From: Chaetoderma sp. LZ-2023a
Lineage: Eukaryota; Mollusca; Caudofoveata; Chaetodermatida; Chaetodermatidae
Direction: 5' to 3'
DNA: 64,000 bases
NCBI GenBank assembly: GCA_034401795.1
Contig: CM067360.1
Coordinates: 119,978,109-120,042,108, forward strand
Position 1 is the first letter of the stretch. The number at the start of each line of letters is the position of its first letter. Positions 9,787 to 19,035 of the stretch are shown here, in pieces. Made by a program: the position numbers and the translations under genes. Under the pieces are notes generated by a model, which was not told the DNA's origin, did no database searches, and saw only the letters and a list, made by a program, of their open reading frames with translations.

Positions 9787-11483
9787 CTAAGTACCGTCAA
9801 CCAATGGTTATAAATACAATTAGCTGTTTCTTTCGTCCAATGTATTCTATCCTTCTCAACATGAAAATTCGCATCAGAAATTTTGGGGATGACCTTATCA
9901 ACGTGGCAGTTGGACCTTGCTGATTCGTTGATACGCTTGAGACAGTACCTTTGCCTGTCTGACAAGCTATCAGAGAAGTTAATCTCAGCAAAGTGCAACT
10001 CCGCATTAGGGAAGGTGTTTTTAAATTCACGAGCCATGAACCGTAAATGGCTTGAGGCTTTGGTTGGATGCTCATTTTTGGAGTTGATGCCAATATTCAA
10101 GATGATCTTCTCCGGGCTAGGGCCATCCTGGTGTCGCATAGCCATTGTTCTGAAATGTGATAATGCGGCACCAGGATAGCACTCAACCTGGATGTCAGGA
10201 TGGACATCTAAATCAATTCGGGCTAGATTAGAGGACCCTATCATCAGAATCTTTTTGGTGATTCTGGGGATCCTCCACAGGCCCTTGCTATGCGATTGAT
10301 GACGGTACTTAGCAAACTTCCTGTCAGACAGGTTACTATTATTCTCCATAGGAGGGAGAGGAGGTGGAGACAGAAGAAGAGGAGCAGAAGAAGGTGCGTG
10401 AGGAGAAGAGAGAGGAAGCGTAGGAGGAAGAGGAGGAGGAGGGATGGAGAGAGGAGATGCAAGAGGAGAAGATTGAGTATGAGGAGCAAGAGGCGGGATT
10501 GAGAGAGGAGATGCATAAAGAGAAGAAGGTTGAGGAGGAAGAGGAGGAGGCGGGATTGAGAGAGGAGATGCATGAAGAGAAGAAGTTTGAGGAGGAAGAG
10601 GAGGAGGCGGGATTGAGAGAGGAGAAGGAGGAAGAGGAGAAGATCGAGTCAGAAGGTGGCGAGGAGAAGATAGTGGAAGAGATGAGGAAGAGTTGCTAGG
10701 TGGTAGATTGGGGGAACAGTGAGTAACAACCCGACAACGGCGCACAGGAGGAGAATTTGTCTTTGGGAGAGCCGGCCATGACTCTGTTACATCATCAACA
10801 CCAGGTGCTGGTGTTGGTGATGTATACAGATTCGTCCGCTTGGAAGTGGTAGGCGAGGGTGTGAAGGTAGTTGGTGACCGTTGTCGTTTGTTAGTCATTG
10901 TTGAATGATAACCTGAACCTGTACTCGGTGTGGCCGCCGGTGTTGGTAGAGACATCACTCTATTTTGCTTATCACTAGCTATTTCTGCCAACAATTTCCA
11001 AAAATTTGTGATTGTCGTTGTGGCCAATTTATTTTCAAAATTGTGCCTACCCCATTTTAATGCTATGCCTTTGGCTCTGTCTAGATCAAGAATTACATTA
11101 GATTCGGCCACTTTTACCTCTGCCTTTAATGTGTCCAATTTGCTTCGATAATGGTTGATTACATTTTCTAAGCAGCTATGAGCCCAAATTTGGTTTATCA
11201 TGCTGGTCGATTTAAAAAATTCGTCATCTCGTAAGGCAGGGCAGAAAAACGAGTTCATCTCCTCCATTTTCATGCTGAGAGATTTCGGGAGAGAGTCTGA
11301 TGCCAAATGCTCTCGTAAAAGACCATAGTGATGCAAGCATTGCAACACATGGAAGTACATCTTAACCAGTCTCTGAAAGGCCTGAACAGACTGGTTAGGA
11401 GCACTTTTGGTTGAAGAAAAGTTGGACGCTGGGTTGCCAGATTTGCGTCCTTTACCCACTGGGCCGTTGAAATTCTTGGCCAT
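9777..11483 (-). CDS. PLE ORF1: helical N-domain, Ser/Pro linker and SGNH-hydrolase domain
   Basis: 568 residues starting at an ATG with good context (A at -3, G at +4). Residues about 30-185 are predicted mostly helical by eye (FQRLVKMYFHVLQCLHHYGL; SKLDTLKAEVKVAESNVI). Residues about 190-400 form a Ser/Thr/Pro-rich linker with repeated SPLSIPPPPLPPQ units. Residues 410-568 fit an SGNH/GDSL hydrolase: ILMIGSSNLARI (block I; likely nucleophile S418), CYPGAALSHF (block II glycine), LNIGINSKN (block III, N467), and KDRIHWT (block V, D545 and H548). So all four blocks are present. Esterase-like domains are known in ORF1 of CR1-type LINEs and in some telomeric PLE-associated ORFs; here the domain sits directly upstream of a GIY-YIG-bearing PLE. 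Its substrate is unknown. ORF1 may be expressed alone or as the N-terminus of a frameshift fusion with ORF2. Confidence 0.88.
   Translation of the reverse strand: MAKNFNGPVGKGRKSGNPASNFSSTKSAPNQSVQAFQRLVKMYFHVLQCLHHYGLLREHLASDSLPKSLSMKMEEMNSFFCPALRDDEFFKSTSMINQIWAHSCLENVINHYRSKLDTLKAEVKVAESNVILDLDRAKGIALKWGRHNFENKLATTTITNFWKLLAEIASDKQNRVMSLPTPAATPSTGSGYHSTMTNKRQRSPTTFTPSPTTSKRTNLYTSPTPAPGVDDVTESWPALPKTNSPPVRRCRVVTHCSPNLPPSNSSSSLPLSSPRHLLTRSSPLPPSPLSIPPPPLPPQTSSLHASPLSIPPPPLPPQPSSLYASPLSIPPLAPHTQSSPLASPLSIPPPPLPPTLPLSSPHAPSSAPLLLSPPPLPPMENNSNLSDRKFAKYRHQSHSKGLWRIPRITKKILMIGSSNLARIDLDVHPDIQVECYPGAALSHFRTMAMRHQDGPSPEKIILNIGINSKNEHPTKASSHLRFMAREFKNTFPNAELHFAEINFSDSLSDRQRYCLKRINESARSNCHVDKVIPKISDANFHVEKDRIHWTKETANCIYNHWLTVLSLN
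9780..9786 (-). promoter_or_regulatory. -1 ribosomal frameshift slippery heptamer UUUAAAC
   Basis: The last ORF1 codons read AGT TTA AAC TAA, giving U UUA AAC in exact X XXY YYZ phase with the stop immediately after. Slipping back one base continues as CTA AAT GTG GGT, which is the ORF2 frame. ORF2 has a stop (9787-9789) just upstream of the heptamer and no early AUG. UUUAAAC is one of the classical -1 slippery sequences. Function is inferred. Confidence 0.75.
10330..10690 (-). repeat. Purine-rich minisatellite encoding the Pro/Ser repeats of ORF1
   Basis: GGAGGAAGAGGAGGAGG-type units of about 60 bases on the plus strand encode repeated LSIPPPPLPP-rich segments of ORF1. The Glu/Arg-rich and Leu-rich frames over this stretch are shadows. 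Confidence 0.85.
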
Positions 11484-11650
11484 TTTAGAACGTAATCAAA
11501 TTTCTACAGATTTATGTCAAATTTAGTCAGAAAAGTTCAAAAAAGTTAACTACCAAATATTAACTAGAGCGATATGTGTTGAAACAATTTAGAGACTGAA
11601 AAATAAGAACAATTAATACAAGATTATTATATATATATAAAATTAAAGCT

Positions 11651-11834
<184 letters not shown>

Positions 11835-11951
11835 TCTTCATCTCACACATCAAATATGCTATCATGTCTGCAATGATAAACAGACTACATACTAGCAAGT
11901 AAAAGGCAAACGTCTGATTGACAAATACAGATTATGGCAAGACACTACCTA
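11835..11951 (+). repeat. Block C repeat, right half of the split copy
   Basis: Contains ATGCTATCATGTCTGC, CAGACTACATACTAG and CAAATACAGATTATGGCAAG. It matches 31345-31510 and 47085-47170, where the same sequence follows the left half directly. Confidence 0.72.
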
Positions 11952-12030
11952 ATTGAGGAATCCAGTTTTAGTTAAGCTCCACTCACGTTTTGCCCTGTGT
12001 TTAGGTAAGCAGTTGGATATTTTGAACACT
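11952..12030 (+). repeat. MITE family fragment (left end)
   Basis: Begins with GAGGAATCCAGTTTTAG and contains TTTAGGTAAGCAGTTGGATATTTTGAA, then loses similarity. As at 31528 and 47187, it directly follows block C. Confidence 0.65.
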
Positions 12031-12877
12031 AGGTGCATGCATATGTGGGATGCATGCTTATGTATGGAAATATTTCCGGATATACATTTGCACTCAACAT
12101 GCAATGGATATGTAATGTGTATTGCCATTGTGCTGTGTTTTATGTCATTAAATATTTGTTTTGAGATTAAGATTTTGTTTATAGCTATGGCTGGTATTTG
12201 GTCATGCATCACAAACACGTGCACACATATACAGTGCATGGCCGTCTACCTTTAGTAGAATGCATCTATTCGCTTGAAAAATAGGTGCAGACACAGCCGC
12301 TAGTACATACACGTTACTATTCACAGCACACCAGGATGTACATCAACACAGGGCCATCGGAATGGCATACCTATTATGCTTTCTTCAAGCCAATTATGTT
12401 TAAAAAATAGTATGACACAGTGAGTTCTAAAGAATATGCTGCTGTTGCTAAATGCGGTTGTGCAAAATCTACACTTGTAAAACCTAGCAACAATGACACA
12501 GGAGCAAAGAAGTCAGCTGTAAGATCCTGCATAAGGAAGGACTAATACTGTAATGTACAGCATGACTAAAATGTGCACAGAAGACATTCGTCTTTTATTT
12601 CCAATGGACGCTAAAAGGATTTAACAAGTCTGCAAGCAAAGTGGCAATGCTTTATAACACGGAGACGACACGTTGCATTTTAAGAAGTTTTAATCTGGAT
12701 CATTGACACACAATTTAAGATATATTATAGTTATGAGATACATAATGTACTTAATTTGGCACATGATAAAGGTACATACGAAAGCTTACGTGGATTATAA
12801 TTAGCGGTTTACATAGTCCACTTAATCACGGTTTCTACATGGTCCAGCTTGAAATTATCGTACGTGTGATGTTGTTT
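12031..12877. other. No gene seen
   Basis: AT-rich sequence with only short frames on both strands, none with family resemblance. No internal repeats were recognised. Confidence 0.4.
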
Positions 12878-13233
12878 AATGGACCTTTCCATCTGAAGCT
12901 ATGCCCCACCCATCTCTAGCTAAGCTCCGCCCACACTCCAACCGTGGTGGGATCGATCGATCTCTGAACTCCCTGATTATCAATTTCCAGAAAACTATGC
13001 AGGTACGCTGTTGGATATTTAGAAACTAATTTGACTGGGTGTTTCAAAATAGTCAACAGCGTGGTTATTAAATAATAGAGACATACAATTGTATCTGTGC
13101 AATGTGTCGGACTTTTAAGAGTTAAAGACGGGCCGTATAGAATCATTTATGACCCAATGATTATAATGTCATCATACACGTCGCTAAGCTGATTATGACG
13201 TCATATGACGTCGTTACTTTGGAAAAGTCCATT
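12878..13233 (+). mobile_element. MITE with AATGGACCTTTCCA-type ends (type B), near complete
   Basis: Left end AATGGACCTTTCCA and right end TGGAAAAGTCCATT are inverted repeats with one mismatch. The body follows the family pattern: CCACCCATCTCTAGC, GATCGATCGATC, CTATGCAGGTACGCTGTTG, then the AAACTAATTTGACTGGGTG half of the core and two TGACGTCA-like sites near 13196. The inner palindrome is reduced to one arm. Confidence 0.8.
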
Positions 13234-13690
13234 ATGCAGTAAATGTTTTTTGTGTACATTAATAGTGTATGTGAATGAGTAAAACGGTGGGCAAACTGTT
13301 GTTAAATGCAACCTGGCACTTAAATAATGTGAGTATAACGATTGCATTTATCATTCTGTGTTTTACTGAGATATAGAGAGTGGGATAATTAATTAGAGGT
13401 ACATCTTTAATTTGCAGCAAGTATTTGCTCAGTTCGCGTGTCTCTATTGCATCAAGTAAGTACTCCACATTTTACACTGTCAGCCAGCACATGTTATTTA
13501 GAATCAATACCCAACATTCACACTCTACTTCCCTTGACATCTTAATCTAATCCCAGCACACGTTCTAAAGTATGATGCCAGATGTCGGTATCTAATAAAG
13601 ACAATACCAGTAGAATATCATTAATCACAATATTCACATCGGCTTAGTGTCCTATAAGATCATGGCTGACACATAACCAATAGATTGAAC
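13234..13690. other. No gene seen
   Basis: A 69-residue minus-strand frame at 13259-13468 has no family resemblance. Nothing else recognised. Confidence 0.35.
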
Positions 13691-14052
13691 GGAGGAATCC
13701 AGTTTTAGCTATGCCCCGACCATGTGCTCAACCCACCCTTCGCTCATGTTTGAGTCGGTTGATCCCTGACCTCATTACTATCACATTCCAGAAAACTATA
13801 CAGGTACGCTGTTGAATAAGCTAGCAGTAATTTGACCGGGTGCCTAGGGCAGCAACAGCGCCCAGTCAAATGAGTTTCAAAACATTCAACAGCATGTGTA
13901 TTTAATAGTAAAGACATATACTGGTTAGTCCATCACCAATGGCGCATTCGTGACGAATTGATATGCGCCATTCATGACGTAATTGATTAGGACTTACGGC
14001 TACACGCCACGCTGTTGATTATGATATCATGCTTTGTGGATACACTGGAAAT
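13691..14052 (+). mobile_element. MITE with GGAGGAATCCAGT-type ends (type A)
   Basis: Left end GGAGGAATCCAGTTTTAGC, then the core with GACCGGGTGCCTAGGGCAGC and inverted CAGTCAAATGAGTTTCAAA, and a degraded right end near ACACTGGAAATG. Confidence 0.75.
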
Positions 14053-15006
14053 GTTCTTTCATCATCAGATGCATACAATCTGGTCTACATCTCGCAGGTC
14101 CCCTGTCTTTGTTATGAGCGGCACGATGCCTTGGCACTTTGAAACCGAAATACAAACAAATACGATCCTTTAGATTTTACTATATAGTCTGCTGAATATA
14201 TGTTTGTTATCAATTTTACTGGAAGCTCTTGCGGCCTATGGTAGCACATGTTCTCTGTCAAATTAATCGAAAGGTAGATTCTGGACAGTAATTGTCAAAC
14301 TGGTTAAATTATGACGAAGTGTTGCATTTGCTATCAGACCTGTACTCTCATCGCCCGTATGCTTATCATATACTGCTAGTGTGACCATGGTTCATACTGA
14401 CAGGTTGTGTTGCCTTTTGAAAGATAGGCACGGAGATATTGATGGTTGTCAGTCAGCAGTCAATTATATCTTTTAATCAGGGCATCCTACTGACTGTAGC
14501 ATTTGCTGGCATGTTAAGCAAGATGTCTGGTCGCCATTGACCATCCTCACTAAATTGCCAAATAGGTCTGAACGACATGCTCGCCATGTCTAATGTTGAA
14601 CTAAAGTTTGGATACTTTTTGGACAGCGTTTTAGTTGCAAAGCATCCATTCTGCACTTACCAAGTTGGCACTGGACTAGTATCCGTGCATCGCGTTGGAT
14701 GAACAGGCCGTATTTACATTCCCATGTGTAGACACTAAATTTAAAGCCTGAAGTTGTTAAAACCTGATGCGAAATGGCACTATATTAAAGAAATATAAAC
14801 TCAATATATTAAACTATGTTAATACGGCGGTATGTAATTTCGTCTACCCAAATTCCTTTCTAATTTCGCAAGAGGGTGATGCCCATGGTTATCTTGAAAT
14901 AAATGTTACCGATACATCAAGATCGAAACTGTTAATAGCTACACACATAATTGCTACCATTGATATAGTAAAACTGTTATTGAAATGAGCTTCCATTGTG
15001 TGTACA
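14053..15006. other. No gene seen
   Basis: Only small frames. Around 14517-14545 AAGATGTCTGGTCGCCATT resembles 48226-48247 in block X, so part may be a worn copy of that block. Confidence 0.35.
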
Positions 15007-15215
15007 GATCAGGCTTGGGTACAAGTGCAAATGCATTTGCATTTGCATTTGAATGCATTTGCACTTGCATTTACATTTAAATACAGTTATGAAATTGTGG
15101 ACGCATTTGCATTTGCACTTGCATTTGAATCTCATATATGTGCATTTGCATTTGCATAAAAAGGGCTGCATTTGCATTTGAGTTTTCAAATGCATTTGAG
15201 TTTTTTTCAAAGGCA
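15007..15215 (+). repeat. ATTTGCAT-rich hexamer satellite, copy 1
   Basis: Begins GATCAGGCTTGGGTACAAG, then about 170 bases of degenerate TGCATT/TGCAAA hexamers with many ATTTGCAT octamers, the consensus for POU/Oct factors. Lys-Cys and Met-Gln frames are artefacts. A copy in the opposite orientation lies at 17122-17316. Confidence 0.85.
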
Positions 15216-16009
15216 CTACTTTTTTCATTTCGCATTTCTTTCAAAATAGGACGGAGCCTAACTGCTGCTGCTGAAAATAGCAGCCATATCAACCAGTTAT
15301 ATTAATTTCAAAATAGTCAACCAAATTATTTGTTACGCCATAAAAATGGCAGTTCTCTTGCTAGAAATTAGAAATGTAATTCTCTGTGATTTATTAACAC
15401 ATTTTACTCTGAATATCTTAACATGTAGCTCTCAGCCATAAATATACATAGACATGTGTGCAAAGTCATACATATTTTGAAATTAGTCTACCATAAGTCA
15501 GTTGAGATCTAAGCAAACCAACACATTTTAATTAATTTGTTTTCGAGATAATCTACAGCAACGTATCTCTAGAGTATATTAAATATGATCACCTAAATAG
15601 TAAGGAATGGATGCCTCCATTCTCTTGTCCAATGTATTGGCCCTTTAACCCGTACATACAAAACCACTGAAAGCACTGCCTCGGTGATTGTATTCTCTTG
15701 GCCTGCACATTGGCATTTGTAAAGACCACGACAAAGGCCGATCTTTCCGGTTTGGGCATAAAAGGGTTAATAAGACAATTGGACTAAACGTTGTTGCTGC
15801 GTTAATAACTATGGTGAGTTTCAGCAATGGGCCCAATATACAGGTGGTCAGTAGAGCACTGTTGACTGTATAGTATGTTTAACAAGTACTTGCTATATTT
15901 GTGTGTCAAGATCCTTTCAAAGTAATTAGCGTGAGCTTAGTAACATAGCTCTCGTTGCTCAATCTATGAATAGGGTATTGTAACTCCATTCATTCAGAAA
16001 TCTCTTAAT
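15216..16009. other. No gene; possible palindrome at 15640-15790
   Basis: Arms near GGCCCTTTAACCCG (about 15639) and AAAAGGGTTAATAAG (about 15760) are inverted and resemble the ends of the foldback family at 49435, but the centre is different. No gene seen. Confidence 0.35.
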
Positions 16010-16220
16010 CCTTTATTTGTCAAGATTGGCCTTTTGAATGCCCATTTGCATTACAAGAGTAGACAATTTTTGAAAATGTATGACTGATATGACTGGCTTG
16101 GTAATCGAGTCAGTCATTCCAGTTGTAAATCTTCAGAGATTATCTTCTTGGAATGCAAATAGACAATTACCAAGTTCAATAAATAATATATGCTGACAAT
16201 TCTGCACGACATGGGTTAAT
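16010..16220 (+). mobile_element. Palindromic foldback family (FB2), worn copy
   Basis: Centre has TGACTGATATGACTGGC followed by inverted GAGTCAGTCATTCCAGTTG, flanked by inverted ATTTGCATTACAAGAG and CTTCTTGGAATGCAAAT. Same plan as 49435-49677. Confidence 0.65.
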
Positions 16221-16284
16221 TTGCTGTTCACCCATTGTGATTAGAAGCGCTTGCCATTCAGTTTAACCATCAGCCATAGGAATT

Positions 16285-16565
16285 AACATGTACACATTTG
16301 AATCCGGAAATGCGAGAATCTTAATTCAGGTATTGAACACGCTGATGAATATTTAGAAACAAATGACTGGAAACCTTCGCCTACAGCTTTTGAATGTAAT
16401 TTGACTGGATACCTGTTGCTGCCATAGGCACAGCAGCAGCTATCAATCAAATTACTTTCCAGATATTCAACATCATATTTGATAATTATTTTGAAAGTAA
16501 TTTGACTGGCACATGTTGTTTCCATGAACACAATAGCGATCAGTGAAATTATTTTCAAAATAGTT
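16285..16565 (-). mobile_element. MITE-related double hairpin core
   Basis: Two successive hairpins: TAATTTGACTGGATACCTGT with inverted ATCAATCAAATTACTTTCC (about 16385-16470), then TTTTGAAAGTAATTTGACTG with inverted CAGTGAAATTATTTTCAAAA (about 16488-16562). They are related to the family core. Outer ends are not recognised. Confidence 0.6.
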
Positions 16566-16589
16566 AAAAAAAGTCTGAAATTAAATTCT

Positions 16590-16821
16590 CTAATGGTTCC
16601 TCCTTAAAGGTGTACTAAGTATTATTTCTTTCATAGAAAGGTTCCATTTGCAAATAGAATATTTTTGAAAATTTTACACTGCAATAACTGGTTCGATAAG
16701 CGGCTCGCTCCAGTCATTCCAGTGGTAACATTTCTAAACTATTTTTTTGGTCTGAAAATTGACACTCTTAAGATCAATATAGAAGCCGTGTTTGATCAGT
16801 TTGACCATTCCTGGGTTAATG

Positions 16822-16860
<39 letters not shown>
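16590..16860 (+). mobile_element. FB2 foldback copy ending in an (AAT)n tract
   Basis: Contains CCATTTGCAAATAG, centre TAACTGG...CCAGTCATTCCAGTGGTAA, then GATCAGTTTGACCATT. The right end GGGTTAA joins a pure (ATA)n tract at 16817-16860. Confidence 0.65.
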
Positions 16861-17121
16861 TGCTATTCTATCATTGGCAGTACGTGTAATGTTGTTTGTC
16901 ATGCTTTAATAATCTGTAAATCCAAAAGAAATGGATTATTTTAATTTCTAACAGTGATTATTAAAAAAAATACAGTGAAATCAGTTCTCATACGTTAGAA
17001 CCCACTACATGAGTATGCTACACACTGTTTTCCCAAAGATAGTCACTCCCAGCAGATGCATAGTTGAGAGATGCATACCATGGTGTTCAAGAATTCCAGT
17101 GCCAGAGGTGTGTTCACATAT
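16861..17121. other. No gene seen
   Basis: AT-rich, nothing recognised. Confidence 0.35.
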
Positions 17122-17316
17122 TCACATGCATTTGTAAATGCATTTGCATTTGCACTTGCACTTGCATTTGAATAAATTGCAAACATTTGTATTTGCATTT
17201 AAATGCAATCGAGCTAGTGTGCATTTGCACATGCATTTGCATTTGAATCATTTGCAAACATTTGCATTTGCATTTAATGCAATACCCTGCACTTGCACCC
17301 AAGCCTGGTACGGATC
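17122..17316 (-). repeat. ATTTGCAT-rich hexamer satellite, copy 2 (inverted)
   Basis: Degenerate TGCATT hexamers end in TGCACTTGCACCCAAGCCTG...GATC, the reverse complement of the leader of the copy at 15007. The two satellites form an inverted pair about 1.9 kb apart. Confidence 0.85.
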
Positions 17317-17372
17317 TAGTTCCGTTATGACTCCTTAAGTAGCCATCATATTTAGCTAAGAAATCCCTCTGC

Positions 17373-17655
17373 TATGTGCGTGCATGTGTATGCGTGCGTG
17401 CGTCAGTAGGTGGACATGTTCAGCCCTGTGGGTGCGTGTGTGTGCGTGCGTGCGTACGTGTGTGCATGCGTGCGTGCGTGCGTGCGTGCGTGTGTGCGTG
17501 CGTGCTTGCGTGCGTGCGTGCGTGCGGGCGTGCGTGTACGTGCGCGTGCGTGCGCGTGCGTGCGCGTGCGTGCGCGTGCGTGCGTGCCTATGTGCGCGCG
17601 TACATGCGCACGGATGTGCGTGCGTGCCTATGTGCGTGTGTGCGCATGTGCACGG
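17373..17655. repeat. Degenerate (GTGC)n microsatellite
   Basis: GTGCGTGCG-type tetranucleotides with CGCG interruptions. Cys-Val-Arg-Ala frames are artefacts. The alternating purine-pyrimidine sequence could adopt Z-DNA. Confidence 0.93.
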
Positions 17656-18774
17656 TATGTACCAACTTGGTTACCTGCACAAGTACCATATCACAATTTC
17701 AAAAATGAACTTTTCTCTAATCTGATAATGTGGAAAGAATGCATGATAGACAGATAACGGTCTTCAAAATTGTGTCCAGAATGTGCGGTAAGAATTATAT
17801 CGCTATTTTGATCAAATTGATCTTCTATTACGACCAGTGTAGCAATAATCTATTGTTTCATGTTCGGAAATAAACGAAAAGTTGTCCATGTCTCTGAGAA
17901 AATGCAACATACTAAAACCATATATCTCCTATCATACACAACCACAAGTGACTATCCATATGGTTGATGCCACATATTCATTCAAATGTACATTATCGGC
18001 AGGTTAATTCCTCTATCAAACCCTACGGTAGTGTAATGTGAGAGTTATAGAAACAGTAATATCCGTTCTCAAAGTGTCCTTCCTAAAGCTGTAGGGAATC
18101 GCAGCATTCACTCATTGGATCGGTTATGTTACGTTTCGACATCCTTTGCTGTGGTCTGGTTAGCAGATGCTTGAATGCATACATGGCCAATTTGATCAAG
18201 TCTAGATGATCAGATCCTCTTTACAAGACCAGATTAACATGAATATAGGTCTTAATTAGGAGCAATGTGTTCCATTGAATAATGCACGCATCAAGTGCCT
18301 GAATGTGTGTGCTTGCGTGCGAGTGTGCCTGCCAATATACACATTCTATATGAGCGATATAATTCTAGCCATATACTCAGAATACATCACTTGGGATGTG
18401 GCCACATAATGAGGCCCTGGGTGTTGTCACCAAAGGCATGTAGGCTATTCTTGCAAATTAGTTGGTGTAGAATGACGAATGCGTGTTTTGGTTCAGTAAG
18501 CGGGTGATCACTGAAGATGTTTATTTCACTTTTGCAACCTACGTCTGATGCTACGTGATATATGCAATATAAGTATTAACTATGTAATGATTAAAGGCTA
18601 AGAATATCAAATTATCTGCTTAGTCAATGAATTCAATTATTTTATGAATGAAGGACCATGCTTACATACGGGCCTCTATCTGGCATCGGTGGAGATTTTG
18701 GCAGACGCATCCGTAACCATGGCAAGGAAGAATATATGGAGAGAAAAATTCTGAGCCTGCTAATGCGCCACTCG
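17656..18774. other. No gene seen
   Basis: Only short frames. No repeat recognised with confidence. Confidence 0.35.
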
Positions 18775-19035
18775 TTTGAGAATTCATGACGTTGTTTCAC
18801 ACTATTCATAGTGCTTTGCTAACTATTGACTTTCAGAAGGTGTGAACACGTGGCTCGGCGTGTATAATGCATGCTATGTAGTCCTTTTGCTGCATAGATA
18901 CAACAGAAACGCAGTTATAGGTGAGCTTAATGCATGTCACTGCAAAGACCTCCGTACCATAACACAACATAACTGGCCACAGCGCATACTTTCTAATGAT
19001 GTACTATTCATTATGTGCACACAGACGCGCCCGCC
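18775..19035 (+). pseudogene. LINE reverse transcriptase 3' scrap
   Basis: A short open frame (from 18842) reads NACHCKDLRTITQHNWPQRI then LSNDVLF. It aligns by eye with LDAWHRKQLRIITVYRWPDS then ILSNGAL of the decayed LINE at 43900-45320, and with the generic LINE pattern LDAFHRRQLR...WPxxIxNxxLY downstream of the RT. Only about 80 residues are recognisable. Confidence 0.55.

Larger units (their letters stand above)
7337..11650 (-). mobile_element. Penelope-like retroelement with SGNH-domain ORF1
   Basis: A two-ORF retroelement transcribed right to left. ORF1 (11483-9777) is followed directly by ORF2 (9786-7420) in the -1 frame. Both frames are open throughout, so this copy looks structurally whole and possibly recent. 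Family assignment rests on Penelope-type RT motifs in ORF2 (PKIHKP, LVTLDIDAMYTNI, YLRYLDDIF) and a C-terminal GIY-YIG nuclease with two cysteines between its halves. The outer ends are uncertain: about 80 bases of 3' sequence remain before the ACGC tract, and about 165 bases of AT-rich 5' sequence lie between ORF1 and the TC tract. I found no pseudo-LTR duplication and no hammerhead core in the flanks. It sits inside a copy of block C at its CT tract. Confidence 0.9.

Noticed and set aside
10244-10699. Leu-rich and Glu/Arg-rich frames over PLE ORF1
   Set aside because: Shadows of the purine-rich minisatellite encoding the Pro/Ser linker.
11484-11650. Hammerhead ribozyme in the PLE flanks
   Set aside because: PLE pseudo-LTRs often contain one, but I found no CTGATGA...GAAA core on the element strand in either flank.
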